From positions 1 through 37,140 of IMG/VR virus record IMGVR_UViG_3300046009_012809: DNA of 37,140 bases; one strand, written 5' to 3'. Source of the DNA: a virus. The translations under genes and the position numbers were made by a program. Numbering within the stretch: the stretch's first letter is position 1; each line of letters starts with the position of its first letter. Positions 22,050-29,965 of the stretch are shown here, piece by piece. A model generated the notes under the pieces. That model did no database searches. It was not told the origin of the DNA and saw nothing but the letters and a program-made list of their open reading frames with translations.

Positions 22050-22320
22050 ATCCAAAAGGGCTTTACCTCCAGATTTTATATATCTGAAGTTGGGTATTAT
22101 CAATCCAACTTTTCTTTTGACTCCAAATTTACCGCGATCTCAGCGATAAACGGGCCATCGCACTTATGGGTCAGAGGTAGCTTCGACCACTACATTCTGC
22201 GATGCCTATAGCTACATTTCCTTCAAAAGCCATATTATGTACAAAAGAAGGTTTTAATAGTTGTCAGCCCTTTAGACATTGCTATCTCAAGGATTGATAG
22301 TTGATTATTTGACATCAACA
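22050..22320 (+). ncRNA. Candidate structured noncoding RNA, unidentified
   Basis: Bases 22015-22400 hold no gene, but hold many perfect inverted repeats. A long-range pair AAAGGGCT (22055-22062) / AGCCCTTT (22266-22273) encloses hairpins CAGAT/ATCTG (22070-22086), AAGTTGG/CCAACTT (22087-22111), CATCGCA/TGCGATG (22156-22204), and, inside the last, GTAG/CTAC (22177-22193), which with GGTC/GACC (22169-22188) would form an H-type pseudoknot. A further GTTGAT/ATCAAC hairpin follows at 22300-22319, then a T-rich run near 22360. These stems use GC pairs in an AT-rich genome. Conserved cores of RNase P RNA, SRP RNA, 6S RNA and group I introns were not found. Strand is assigned by the trailing T-run only. 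Confidence 0.55.
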
Positions 22321-22400
22321 AACTGCTCTAATTGGAAGCTATGTTAACTTATATACTATTATTTTTTTATTTTTTTGTCAAATCTTTTTATAATATATAA

Positions 22401-22610
22401 ATGGAAATAATTAAAAATAAAGCTAAGTGGTCAGTTTATTCTCAAAAGTGCATAAAGCATTATAATATAAACAATGAGAATATTTATGACGAACCTAATG
22501 AATATCCATGTATCGCAATACCTCAATTAATATCAGATATAAATGGCTCAAGAGTTAAATTTAATTTTGTTTACAAAAAAGATTGCCAAAAATTATTAAA
22601 AGCTTTATAA
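22401..22610 (+). CDS. Small protein, unknown
   Basis: A 69-residue basic protein: MEIIKNKAKWSVYSQKCIKHYN, then DEPNEYPCIAIPQLISDINGSRVKFNFVYKKDCQKLLKAL. It has three Cys, no signal peptide and probable alpha/beta character. No known family is recognised. It lies between the structured RNA region and the tmRNA, with a 12-nt distance from its stop to the GTGTAA element of the tmRNA. TTATAA lies 7 nt before its ATG. Confidence 0.5.
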   Translation: MEIIKNKAKWSVYSQKCIKHYNINNENIYDEPNEYPCIAIPQLISDINGSRVKFNFVYKKDCQKLLKAL

Positions 22611-22611
22611 T

Positions 22612-22617
22612 GTGTAA
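22612..22617 (+). promoter_or_regulatory. GTGTAA element upstream of tmRNA
   Basis: GTGTAA located 24 nt before the mature tmRNA 5' end, with no ORF start at 8-9 nt. If GTGTAA acts as a promoter core, transcription would begin near 22626 and a short leader would be removed by RNase P. This instance argues against GTGTAA being a ribosome-binding signal. Confidence 0.45.
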
Positions 22618-22640
22618 AATAGTATAAGTTCTTTCTCATT

Positions 22641-23028
22641 GGGCCAGATTTGGTTTCGATTTTAGGAATCGGAATTAGAATGCAAGTAGAGGTTTAGGTG
22701 GGTCTCTTTAAAAAGCCTTAAAAGTATTAACTGCCAAAACAGCTAAATACAAAGGTCATATCTCTGCTAGAGTTTCTCTAGTTGAGGAGACCGTTTCTGT
22801 AGCTTAAGTTCTACAGCGTGATTACCATGACACATCTAATGGATAGTTGCGTATTTAGATGTCTTCTCTTATAAAGTTTTTTTATTCTTTATAAGTTTAG
22901 TATTCAAAATAGAATCGCCGAGTATGTTTGTTCTTTATCTATACAAAGCTAAACACAAAAAGAACTAAACTTGTAGTATTTTAATTTAAATTCACTAAAA
23001 GACGGGGATTCGATTTCCCCCTGGTCCA
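22641..23028 (+). ncRNA. ssrA: tmRNA (transfer-messenger RNA)
   Basis: A 388-nt tmRNA. Its 5' end GGGCCAG pairs with CTGGTCC at 23021-23027 to form the 7-bp acceptor stem (one G-U), with discriminator A; CCA is not encoded. The T arm is GGGGATTCGATTTCCCC (23004-23020), and the 5' part GATTTGGTTTCGAT matches the D-arm-like region of known tmRNAs. The resume codon is GCC at 22733, preceded by TTAACT, and the tag reads 24 residues, AKTAKYKGHISARV ... VEETVSVA, ending at TAA (22805). Later helices include CTTATAAAG/CTTTATAAG. The tag is long compared with E. coli (11 residues). It rescues stalled ribosomes together with host SmpB. Phage tmRNAs are known in some mycobacteriophages and large phages. 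Confidence 0.93.
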
Positions 23029-23094
23029 AGTAAACGAATCTACTCGTCTCCATATTTATTAGAAATTTAATCACAAACAAAATATCATCTTAAT

Positions 23095-23646
23095 ATGGCA
23101 AGATCAATTGTAAAAGTAAAATGCACTTATTGTGGAAATGAATTCCAAAAATTAAAATCAGAATACGACAGAAAAATAAAAAATAATACCACAAATTTTT
23201 TCTGTAATTTAAAATGTTCGGGTCATTATTTTGATACGAAACACTTAGATAAATATAGAAAAATTTATAGTAAAAATATAAAAAATTATTCAAATAACAG
23301 ACTAGATGAGTTCAGTTCAATTAAATATTATTTAAATAGATGTATTTATCGAAGCAAAAAGAAAGGTATAAAATCTGATCTTACTTTAGAATATCTCAAA
23401 GATCTTTGGGAAAAACAAAACGGAATTTGTCCATATACTGGAATAAAAATGGAATTACCTAGAACAACTGCAGATGAAGATGTGAAAAAAACCCCAACTA
23501 AAGCAAGCCTAGATCAAATTATCCCATCCAAAGGTTATATAAAAGGTAATGTAGAATTTGTTTGCTATAGCATAAATGTAGCAAAAAATGATTTTTCTAA
23601 AGAAGAAATGATAGATTTTATTAATAAAATTAAAAAATATACATAA
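23095..23646 (+). CDS. HNH-type endonuclease with N-terminal zinc ribbon
   Basis: A 183-residue protein. The N-terminus has a zinc ribbon (CTYCG 10-14 and CNLKCSGHYF 37-46, four Cys). The C-terminal nuclease domain has CPYTG (112-116), then ASLDQIIPSKGYIKGNVEFVC (137-157) and NVAKND (161-166). This is the SLDxI..KGYxxGNVxxV...N..KND type of HNH found in phage homing endonucleases, with Gln141 where Arg or His often stands. It is free-standing, 67 nt after the tmRNA, and may be a mobile homing gene. Activity and target are unknown. It starts ATG after AATATCATCTTAAT and has no GTGTAA element. Confidence 0.72.
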   Translation: MARSIVKVKCTYCGNEFQKLKSEYDRKIKNNTTNFFCNLKCSGHYFDTKHLDKYRKIYSKNIKNYSNNRLDEFSSIKYYLNRCIYRSKKKGIKSDLTLEYLKDLWEKQNGICPYTGIKMELPRTTADEDVKKTPTKASLDQIIPSKGYIKGNVEFVCYSINVAKNDFSKEEMIDFINKIKKYT

Positions 23647-23649
23647 TAT

Positions 23650-23655
23650 GTGTAT
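23650..23655 (+). promoter_or_regulatory. GTGTAT start-proximal element
   Basis: GTGTAT, 9 nt before the ATG at 23665. It starts 4 nt after the HNH stop codon. It supports choosing 23665 rather than the ATG overlapping it. Confidence 0.45.
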
Positions 23656-23664
23656 ATATATTAT

Positions 23665-25044
23665 ATGGGTCAAAATTCTGTAGTAGGTCTAAAAATAGGC
23701 GAAGCTCAATTAAGAAGCGAAAGTAATATAACATCCGCGCTAAGTTCTTGCGCCTCTTGCTCTGCAGGCACCAAAGGATCAGGTCCAGCTTCAATAAATA
23801 TAGCTAATCTAACGATGGATCTAACACTTGAGATGCGTGTTTCAAAAAATTGGAATCCAACATTACCATATAGAAAACTTTATGATAGAAACGTAGCTTA
23901 TAAGACAAAAGCTAAACCTATAGGCGGTCTTAAAAAGGGTATCGTAGGAGATTACGACTCAGCAAAGCAGCAATTAAAAGATTGGTTTCAACAAACAACA
24001 AGTGTTGCTTTAGATGATGGTGCTGCTCAAGATATTCTTGATCAACTTTTTAAACAGGCTCAAGAAAAAGAAGATCAAATTATTGCTTCTGCAAAAGCAT
24101 CTCTAGATTCTGGAAATACTCAAACTGATGGATATCTACCACCAGCCAGCCAAGATTTTTGTGAAATATTTAGACAAGTATCTGCTTTTGAAGATTGGGA
24201 TTCAAATCTAGGTGTCACAATTAGACATATAAATGTAGAGATTAACGTAGCGATCACACCAACAATATCTGATTTCTGTGAATCTGATGATAAAAAAGGA
24301 ACTATAGAAGTAAAAGTTGGTCAGCTTTGTGGTTATTTTAATGCTGAATGGCAGGACGACAATGGAGGATTTCAACTTTATGTAAAAGATTATGTTGAGC
24401 CACCAAAAAATAATGTAAATTCAGATTATTTTTCAACTGAGAGTTGGGCGCAGTATGATACAGCAATGACCGCTGGACAATGGCAAAGCGCATCAGTTAG
24501 AAGCAGTATTTTACAAGCAGCACTAGATTCTCAAAATAATCCTGGAGCAGTATACCCAGTTGATGGAGGATTTGAAGCTAATGTAAATGGATTTTTGAAA
24601 TCTAGAATTATTACTGACCTTTCTGACGAACCACAAACACGTATGAGCATGTCAGTTGGTTTAGCTATCGGAGGTGGGATTGGATCAGACTATAATGAAA
24701 GACCGTTTCTAGAAGGAATTTGGACAGAGATTAATTTAGGCTCACCATCTAGTATTGCTGGAAATGTACAAGGATTAGTAACGCTTATAGGTCAAATGCT
24801 AAATCCTCGTCAACCACAGTTAGTTGGACTTGGTGATAGCCTAGATCAATTAAATCAAGATGTTGCAAATACTCCAGATGGTACGGTTGGTAACCCAATA
24901 AATACGATAGGAAGTGGTACGACTACACCAACTAGAATCGAAGGCGGAACTATAAGTAATGGTAGCACTTCTGGAAGTGGTACAATAAAAGTTAATCCTC
25001 CAGGAACTATAACTGAGCCAGTAGCACCAAGACCAAGAAGATAA
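23665..25044 (+). CDS. Candidate virion protein, Gly/Ser/Gln-rich
   Basis: A 459-residue protein beginning MGQNSVVGLKIGEAQLRS. Early CASC (residues 25-31 region LSSCASCSAGTKG) and two later Cys-containing turns are present. A helical, Gln-rich middle (KQQLKDWFQQTTSVALDDGA, QEKEDQIIASAKASLDSGN) is followed by strand-rich parts (GTIEVKVGQLCGYFNAEWQDDNGGFQLYV) and a low-complexity Gly/Thr/Pro/Ser tail (NPINTIGSGTTTPTRIEG...). No family is recognised; composition suggests a tail or fibre-like component. The upstream ATG (23650) would add MYIYY and is rejected because the start element then overlaps it. It is the last gene before the glycan island. Confidence 0.5.
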   Translation: MGQNSVVGLKIGEAQLRSESNITSALSSCASCSAGTKGSGPASINIANLTMDLTLEMRVSKNWNPTLPYRKLYDRNVAYKTKAKPIGGLKKGIVGDYDSAKQQLKDWFQQTTSVALDDGAAQDILDQLFKQAQEKEDQIIASAKASLDSGNTQTDGYLPPASQDFCEIFRQVSAFEDWDSNLGVTIRHINVEINVAITPTISDFCESDDKKGTIEVKVGQLCGYFNAEWQDDNGGFQLYVKDYVEPPKNNVNSDYFSTESWAQYDTAMTAGQWQSASVRSSILQAALDSQNNPGAVYPVDGGFEANVNGFLKSRIITDLSDEPQTRMSMSVGLAIGGGIGSDYNERPFLEGIWTEINLGSPSSIAGNVQGLVTLIGQMLNPRQPQLVGLGDSLDQLNQDVANTPDGTVGNPINTIGSGTTTPTRIEGGTISNGSTSGSGTIKVNPPGTITEPVAPRPRR

Positions 25045-25080
25045 TTTTGAAATATAAATAATAAAAGATATAATCTTTTA

Positions 25081-26046
25081 TTGAACATACTCTGGCCCGA
25101 CATTCATAAAAATCTCACTAAAAATATAGCAAAAGCACTAGAAAAGCTTGGCCACACTCTAATTTTACCAAGTAGCGAATATATTCCCACTAATTTTCCA
25201 CCAAAGCAATTTAATCAATGGATTTGGAATACTTCTTGGACCCAAGAAAAAGTAAACAATGAATTTACTTCAAAAAATATTAGAGTATTAAATAAAGAAC
25301 AAATTCTCGATCTTAAACCAGAAGTAATATTTATAACAAGTTTTGAGAGTCAGTTCGAAATTCTTAATGAGGTTTGGCCACATCTTAAAGATAAAAGTAA
25401 ACTAGCTTGTTATAGCGGAAATGATTATTGGGATGGTGCTTATCCTTTTTATATAATTAAAAATTATCTATGCGCGGATTATGTTGGTTACTATCTTGCA
25501 AATAAATATAAAGTAAATCATTTATACTACAAACCTTGGGTTGATTATGATAGATGCACTTTTGATGGCCCAACTGATGGAAATATAGTTGGTATTTATA
25601 TTTCAGAATATGAAAAGAACTTTAATCAAGAATATAATATGAGCCGAGAGTTGCAAAAATTAACTCCATATATAGATTATCACTACCATACAAATAGCTC
25701 TCAAGAAGAATTAACAAAAACACTAAAATCAAGTATTGCTACTCAACATATTAAACATCTTGAAGGTTATGGAATAGCTATTATTGAAAGTATGGCTTGC
25801 GGTAAACCAGTATTTATGCATCGCCTAATGGCTCAAAATAAAAGTCTTATGCAATGGAGTATAGAGAACGTAACAGCTTTATTTTTTGAAAGCGAATATG
25901 AATATATTGCTAAATTAAAAGCTTTACATGAAAGTAAAGATTATAGATATTTTCTACAAAATACAACCGCTAATGTAATTCGTCAAATTATAGATAATCA
26001 AAGAGAAACAGAAAAGCTTGGACATTTTCTTAATAATCTAGTATAA
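25081..26046 (+). CDS. GT-B glycosyltransferase, first gene of glycan island
   Basis: A 321-residue glycosyltransferase with a TTG start: (M)NILWPDIHKNLTKNIAKALEKLGHT. The donor-binding motif EGYGIAIIESMACGKPVF, residues ~222-239, has the two glutamates of GT4-like enzymes. No ATG lies in frame near the start, and residues NILWPDIH are a sensible first strand, so TTG is accepted. TATAAATA, the T4 late-promoter core, lies at 25053-25060, 20 nt before the start, but AT-rich sequence makes this weak. Substrates are unknown. The following genes continue the same pathway. Confidence 0.8.
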   Translation: MNILWPDIHKNLTKNIAKALEKLGHTLILPSSEYIPTNFPPKQFNQWIWNTSWTQEKVNNEFTSKNIRVLNKEQILDLKPEVIFITSFESQFEILNEVWPHLKDKSKLACYSGNDYWDGAYPFYIIKNYLCADYVGYYLANKYKVNHLYYKPWVDYDRCTFDGPTDGNIVGIYISEYEKNFNQEYNMSRELQKLTPYIDYHYHTNSSQEELTKTLKSSIATQHIKHLEGYGIAIIESMACGKPVFMHRLMAQNKSLMQWSIENVTALFFESEYEYIAKLKALHESKDYRYFLQNTTANVIRQIIDNQRETEKLGHFLNNLV

Positions 26047-26053
26047 TTTCATA

Positions 26054-26887
26054 ATGAAAATTTGGCTCTGTGGCATTACTCAAAACGAGAAGCAAAATAT
26101 AGATGACATGACGAAAGATATCTATCAATATTTTGATGGACTAATTTTCGTAGACGGCGGCTCAACAGATGGTACATTAGATATATTAAATGCAAGAAAA
26201 GGGCAAGGAAAGATTATAAATAGAGAATGGTCAAATGACCATGACCTTCAAATGAATGGCTTTTTAAGATCAAATATAATGCAAAATAGAGATTGGTTTA
26301 TTATTCGCGATAGTTGCGAAAGGTTAGATATAGACTGGGCAAAGAACTTGCGTAATTTTATAGAAAATTTCTTAGAAAAGAATAACGTAAATAGTTGTGT
26401 TGATAGACAAAAAGCTTTTCTTGTTAAATATTTTGACGATATGATATTTCAAGGAAGTCCTCATTGGGGGCTTCAAGGTATGAGGCCAGGATATCTTGAT
26501 CTTTATGAGTATTATGGAAAAAATCAAAAAATGTTTGCATGGGAAGAAAGACCATCTCAAAGAAAGCATTATATTGACAGTGATATGAAATATTATTTTA
26601 CTTATGGAAGATCAAATCATTGCGTTCTTCATTATTATGATAATGGAAAAACTCCAGAAAGATACCAACAGCAAGAAAGTATAAGACAAGCATTTAGATC
26701 TTTTTGCGAAAATTTAGGAATAAAATTTAATTTACAATCATTAAAAGATTATTGGCAAAAAAATATAATTGATGAAAAAATGAAATTTTTCATTAATAAT
26801 GAAAGATTAATAAAAAGATTTTATAGATTAAATATACTCAATGAAAGTATAGAATCTATAGATAAAAACGAACAATGGAGAATATAA
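26054..26887 (+). CDS. GT2-like glycosyltransferase
   Basis: A 277-residue GT-A enzyme: MKIWLCGITQNEKQNIDDM is the nucleotide-binding strand, and FVDGGSTDGTLDILNA (33-48) is the signature of inverting GT2 enzymes that read a metal-bound UDP- or GDP-sugar. RDSCERL stands where a DxD motif is expected. The sequence then has an unusual, basic, aromatic second half (WEERPSQRKHYIDSDMKYYF, HCVLHYYDNGKTPERYQQQE) that probably binds the acceptor. It starts 8 nt after the previous gene and ends 4 nt before the methyltransferase. Confidence 0.75.
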   Translation: MKIWLCGITQNEKQNIDDMTKDIYQYFDGLIFVDGGSTDGTLDILNARKGQGKIINREWSNDHDLQMNGFLRSNIMQNRDWFIIRDSCERLDIDWAKNLRNFIENFLEKNNVNSCVDRQKAFLVKYFDDMIFQGSPHWGLQGMRPGYLDLYEYYGKNQKMFAWEERPSQRKHYIDSDMKYYFTYGRSNHCVLHYYDNGKTPERYQQQESIRQAFRSFCENLGIKFNLQSLKDYWQKNIIDEKMKFFINNERLIKRFYRLNILNESIESIDKNEQWRI

Positions 26888-26890
26888 AAA

Positions 26891-27451
26891 ATGCAACACT
26901 TTTATGAAAATATACATGGATGGTTTGACTATCCAGATCTATACAAATATTATATTAATAACGCGAAAGATGATTCTAAATCAATAGAGATTGGAGTCTA
27001 CAAAGGCAGAAGCACAGCTTTCATGGGAGTAGAAATTATTAATAGTAATAAAAGATTAACTCATTACGCTTTAGACCATTTTTATGGTAATAATGAACAT
27101 AGAGAAGAAGGTAATTCAGCCTATACTCCAGAAGCAATTGATGGAACATTATATAATCTTTTTTTAAAAAATATAGAACCAGTAAAAGATGTTATTGTTC
27201 CGATAAACAAAGACTCAAGAGAAGCATACAAAGATTTTGAAAATGATTTTTTCGACTTAATATTCATAGATGGACATCATGGGTATGAAGAATGTCTGAC
27301 TGATATGAAATTATGGTATCCAAAATTAAAGAAAAATGGAATTTTTGCTGGTCATGATTTATGGGCAGAATCCGTTCAAAGAGCGGTTAATGAATTCTTG
27401 AATCGAGATTTTACAAGTTTCTCTGGGTGCTGGTTTCATATTAAAAAATAA
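26891..27451 (+). CDS. Class I SAM methyltransferase of the glycan island
   Basis: A 186-residue Methyltransf_24-type enzyme. The SAM loop is SIEIGVYKGRSTAFMGVEI, then ALDHFYG; the fourth-strand motif is LIFIDGHHGYEECLTDMKLWYPKLKKNGIFAGHDL, positions 131-165, and GC-W at the end. It resembles the phage methyltransferase at 6568-7215 (LWYPKLKKNGI versus AWYPKLKKNGI), so the two may be paralogues. Set among glycosyltransferases, it could methylate a sugar hydroxyl, a cap often used to stop chain extension. The next gene starts immediately after its stop. Confidence 0.85.
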   Translation: MQHFYENIHGWFDYPDLYKYYINNAKDDSKSIEIGVYKGRSTAFMGVEIINSNKRLTHYALDHFYGNNEHREEGNSAYTPEAIDGTLYNLFLKNIEPVKDVIVPINKDSREAYKDFENDFFDLIFIDGHHGYEECLTDMKLWYPKLKKNGIFAGHDLWAESVQRAVNEFLNRDFTSFSGCWFHIKK

Positions 27452-28351
27452 ATGAAAATAGTAGATTCTTTCATGTTCTTTAATGAAAGAGATTTAGTAC
27501 ATCTAAGAATTAAAGAGCTTTACGATGTAGTAGATTATTTTATTATTAATGAACTATCTACGACTCATAAAGGAATAGCTAAAGAATCCATTTTTTGGAA
27601 TGATAAGAGATTAGAATGTTTCAAGGATAAGATAAAATATAGATTTATAGACGTAGATCATAGGTACGATCAATTATTTAATATCAACTTTAAAGACTCC
27701 TCACATTTCATAGGCAGTTGGGCGGAGCATGAACAAAGACTCAGGTTAATGGATGAAATAAATGAATTAAATTTATCTGACGAAGATATTGTGCTTTTTT
27801 CAGATTGTGATGAAATTCCAAATAAAAATAAATTTAGTGAATTACAAAATTATGATTTTGTAGCGTTAAATCAAATGTTTTTCGTTCATTATATTAATCT
27901 TTATACAAATAAAAATGTAACTGGAACAATAGCAGTTAAGTATGGAAAAATTAAAGAAATAAATAAAAATAACCATAATTTAGGACTTCAAATTTTGAGA
28001 AGACATAAAGATTATATTCCAAGATTAGAAGATGGTGGATGGCATTATTCTTATATGGGTGGGCCTAAAACTATGAGCGAAAAAGTTATTTCTATTTATG
28101 AAGGTAATCCAGATTCACCATTAAAAGATGAAAATAAATGCAAAGAGTTTATTGATCAAACAATTAAAGATAATAAAAGCCCATTCTCTGATATGCCTCT
28201 TAGAGTATTAGATTTAAATGCTAGAAATTTATTCTTAACTTTTATAACTGCAAACTCTGGACAATGGGTAAAAGATGCATCGTACTGTCAAGTATTTCCA
28301 GAAATTGTAAATAAAATAGAATTCAATAATTTAATATTAGAAAATAAATAG
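27452..28351 (+). CDS. GT17-family glycosyltransferase
   Basis: A 299-residue member of GT17 (beta-1,4-mannosyl-glycoprotein N-acetylglucosaminyltransferase-like). The family start MKIVDSFMFFNERDLVHLRI (1-20), the DxD-like FSDCDEIP (113-120 region) and the conserved GWHYSYMGG are present, with a long helical middle containing EHEQRLRLMDEINE. Eukaryotic members add GlcNAc to mannose, and bacterial/phage members act in surface glycan assembly. The likely donor is UDP-GlcNAc or a related sugar, by family only. It follows the methyltransferase with no gap. Confidence 0.82.
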   Translation: MKIVDSFMFFNERDLVHLRIKELYDVVDYFIINELSTTHKGIAKESIFWNDKRLECFKDKIKYRFIDVDHRYDQLFNINFKDSSHFIGSWAEHEQRLRLMDEINELNLSDEDIVLFSDCDEIPNKNKFSELQNYDFVALNQMFFVHYINLYTNKNVTGTIAVKYGKIKEINKNNHNLGLQILRRHKDYIPRLEDGGWHYSYMGGPKTMSEKVISIYEGNPDSPLKDENKCKEFIDQTIKDNKSPFSDMPLRVLDLNARNLFLTFITANSGQWVKDASYCQVFPEIVNKIEFNNLILENK

Positions 28352-28356
28352 TTTTT

Positions 28357-29121
28357 ATGAAAATAAATTTTATAATACAAACATGGGGAGAAGACTTAGA
28401 AAGAGTTCAAAATTTTAAATTTTGTTTAAATCGTCTAAAGGTACTATCTGATTTTTTAAAAATACATGGCATAGAAACTAAAATATATCCATTTTGTTTT
28501 GGTACTATAAAAATTACAGAAGATAGTTTTCATTCAGATCTATCAGCGTTAACATATCATAAATCATTTAAAACAAACTATGCAATAAAACAAATGATTA
28601 AAGATAATAATATCGCAGATGTTTTATGTTATATAGATGCTGATATTTTTGTCCTAGAACAAGATTTTATAAATTTATTAAGCTATCTAAAACAAACTAA
28701 CTTCAAACAAAAGTATCTTACAAGCCGTTGGTTAGACACAGATTCAAGAGATTATTTTGATTTTGAAAATGATGTTATAAAAGAAAATATAAAAATAAGT
28801 AAAATGAGAGGAAGTGATGCTAGTGGTTTATTTATTGTGGATTTTGATATTCTATTAAAAATTGGTGGTTTTGATGAAAGATATACAGTTTGGGGAGCAG
28901 AAGATGATGATATGTGCAGGAGACTAGAAAGATATGGTTTACAAAAAGAATACATGAATTTTTATCCTATACATATAAAACATAAAAGATTAGATACTGA
29001 AAATAAAGACAGTCCAGTTAATAATCATGAAAAAATTTATTACCTTTATCAAGTTAAGATTTGTCAAGAGGATCAATCAATCGTTAGGCCAACAATTTTG
29101 AATAATTATTACATTGAATAA
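28357..29121 (+). CDS. GT-A glycosyltransferase with galactosyltransferase-type C-terminus
   Basis: A 254-residue protein: MKINFIIQTWGEDLERVQNF is the first strand; YIDADIFV is the DxD metal/nucleotide site (residues ~92-99); GGFDERYTVWGAEDDDMCRRLERYG is the WGxEDxD motif seen in Glyco_transf_7C and chondroitin-type enzymes, followed by HIKHKR, a late His/Lys patch. A retaining or inverting mechanism cannot be read from this. It overlaps the next gene by 8 nt. Confidence 0.8.
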   Translation: MKINFIIQTWGEDLERVQNFKFCLNRLKVLSDFLKIHGIETKIYPFCFGTIKITEDSFHSDLSALTYHKSFKTNYAIKQMIKDNNIADVLCYIDADIFVLEQDFINLLSYLKQTNFKQKYLTSRWLDTDSRDYFDFENDVIKENIKISKMRGSDASGLFIVDFDILLKIGGFDERYTVWGAEDDDMCRRLERYGLQKEYMNFYPIHIKHKRLDTENKDSPVNNHEKIYYLYQVKICQEDQSIVRPTILNNYYIE

Positions 29122-29965
29122 TATAAGAATAAAGTTTAACTGCAACTGGACAAATGATAAAGCTATTTATGATAGAGTTATATCAAATTATATTGGATAT
29201 GAGACACCAGAAGTTACATATAAAGATGACTATACGCACCTAGTAATCTTCAATAAAAAAACATGTGATCAAAAATGCGCTAAAGAAAATACATTTAGTT
29301 TTATCATGGAGCCAAGTTGGTCTCAAAATTGGGATAGAAATTTAACTGATTATTGTAATAAAGTATATTTTCATGATTTATCTCTAATAGAAAATCAAGT
29401 AAGTAACCTAGATAGATACATAGAACATCCAAGTTATATGATGTATCACATGCTGTACTCAGATAGTATTAATTATTTTTTGAACCAAAGATTTATAAAA
29501 AAATATAATTTAAGTTTTGTTGTAAGTTTTTCTCCAAATAATGAAAGCTACCTATATGGGTTAAGAACAAAATTAGCTCTAGATCTTTTAAAAACAAATT
29601 TAGACTTTCATATTTATGGAAATAATTGGCCAATTTTAGATCAAAGAATAAAAGGGGCAGTTTTGAATAAAAAAGACGCTTTGATTGATTACAAATACTC
29701 AATTGCTATAGAAAATAGCAGAGAAAAGAATTACATTACTGAAAAATTTATTGACTGCTTTCTCTGTAATACAACTCCAATATATTATGGTTGTCCAAAC
29801 ATCAAAGATGTATACCCACAAGATTCATTTATAGAATTACCAGATCTAAATGTTAATTCAATATTCAATATTATAGCAAAGCAAGAATATAATTTAGATA
29901 TACTAAAAAATATATATTTTAAAAAATTCAATATATTCAATACAATAAAAGAGCAAATCATATGA
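29114..29965 (+). CDS. GT10 fucosyltransferase-like protein, TTG start
   Basis: A 283-residue protein with the C-terminal signature of alpha-1,3-fucosyltransferases (GT10): YKYSIAIENSREKNYITEKFIDCF followed by TTPIYYGCPNIKDVYP, positions ~193-232. The donor for this family is GDP-fucose, and the island also encodes GDP-mannose 4,6-dehydratase, the enzyme that makes the precursor GDP-4-keto-6-deoxymannose. The only plausible start is TTG at 29114, which overlaps the end of the previous gene (TTGAATAA). The next ATG in frame is far inside the protein. It overlaps the following gene by 4 nt. Confidence 0.78.
   Translation: MNNIRIKFNCNWTNDKAIYDRVISNYIGYETPEVTYKDDYTHLVIFNKKTCDQKCAKENTFSFIMEPSWSQNWDRNLTDYCNKVYFHDLSLIENQVSNLDRYIEHPSYMMYHMLYSDSINYFLNQRFIKKYNLSFVVSFSPNNESYLYGLRTKLALDLLKTNLDFHIYGNNWPILDQRIKGAVLNKKDALIDYKYSIAIENSREKNYITEKFIDCFLCNTTPIYYGCPNIKDVYPQDSFIELPDLNVNSIFNIIAKQEYNLDILKNIYFKKFNIFNTIKEQII

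Noticed and set aside
22050-22320. RNase P RNA, SRP RNA, 6S RNA or group I intron
   Set aside because: None of the conserved core sequences I know (such as the GAGGAAAGUC core of RNase P, the SRP GGUCAGG-type loop or group I P/Q/R/S elements) could be found on either strand.
23650-25044. Start of the virion-type protein at 23650
   Set aside because: That ATG overlaps the GTGTAT element; the ATG at 23665 has the standard 9-nt spacing.
25053-25060. T4-type late promoter TATAAATA before the glycan island
   Set aside because: It matches exactly and lies 20 nt before the TTG start, but in very AT-rich intergenic DNA this is expected by chance; not listed as a feature.
24855-25103. Minus-strand hydrophobic ORF opposite the end of the 23665 gene
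   Set aside because: It is antisense to the low-complexity Gly/Thr/Pro tail, which explains its apparent Val/Leu-rich composition.
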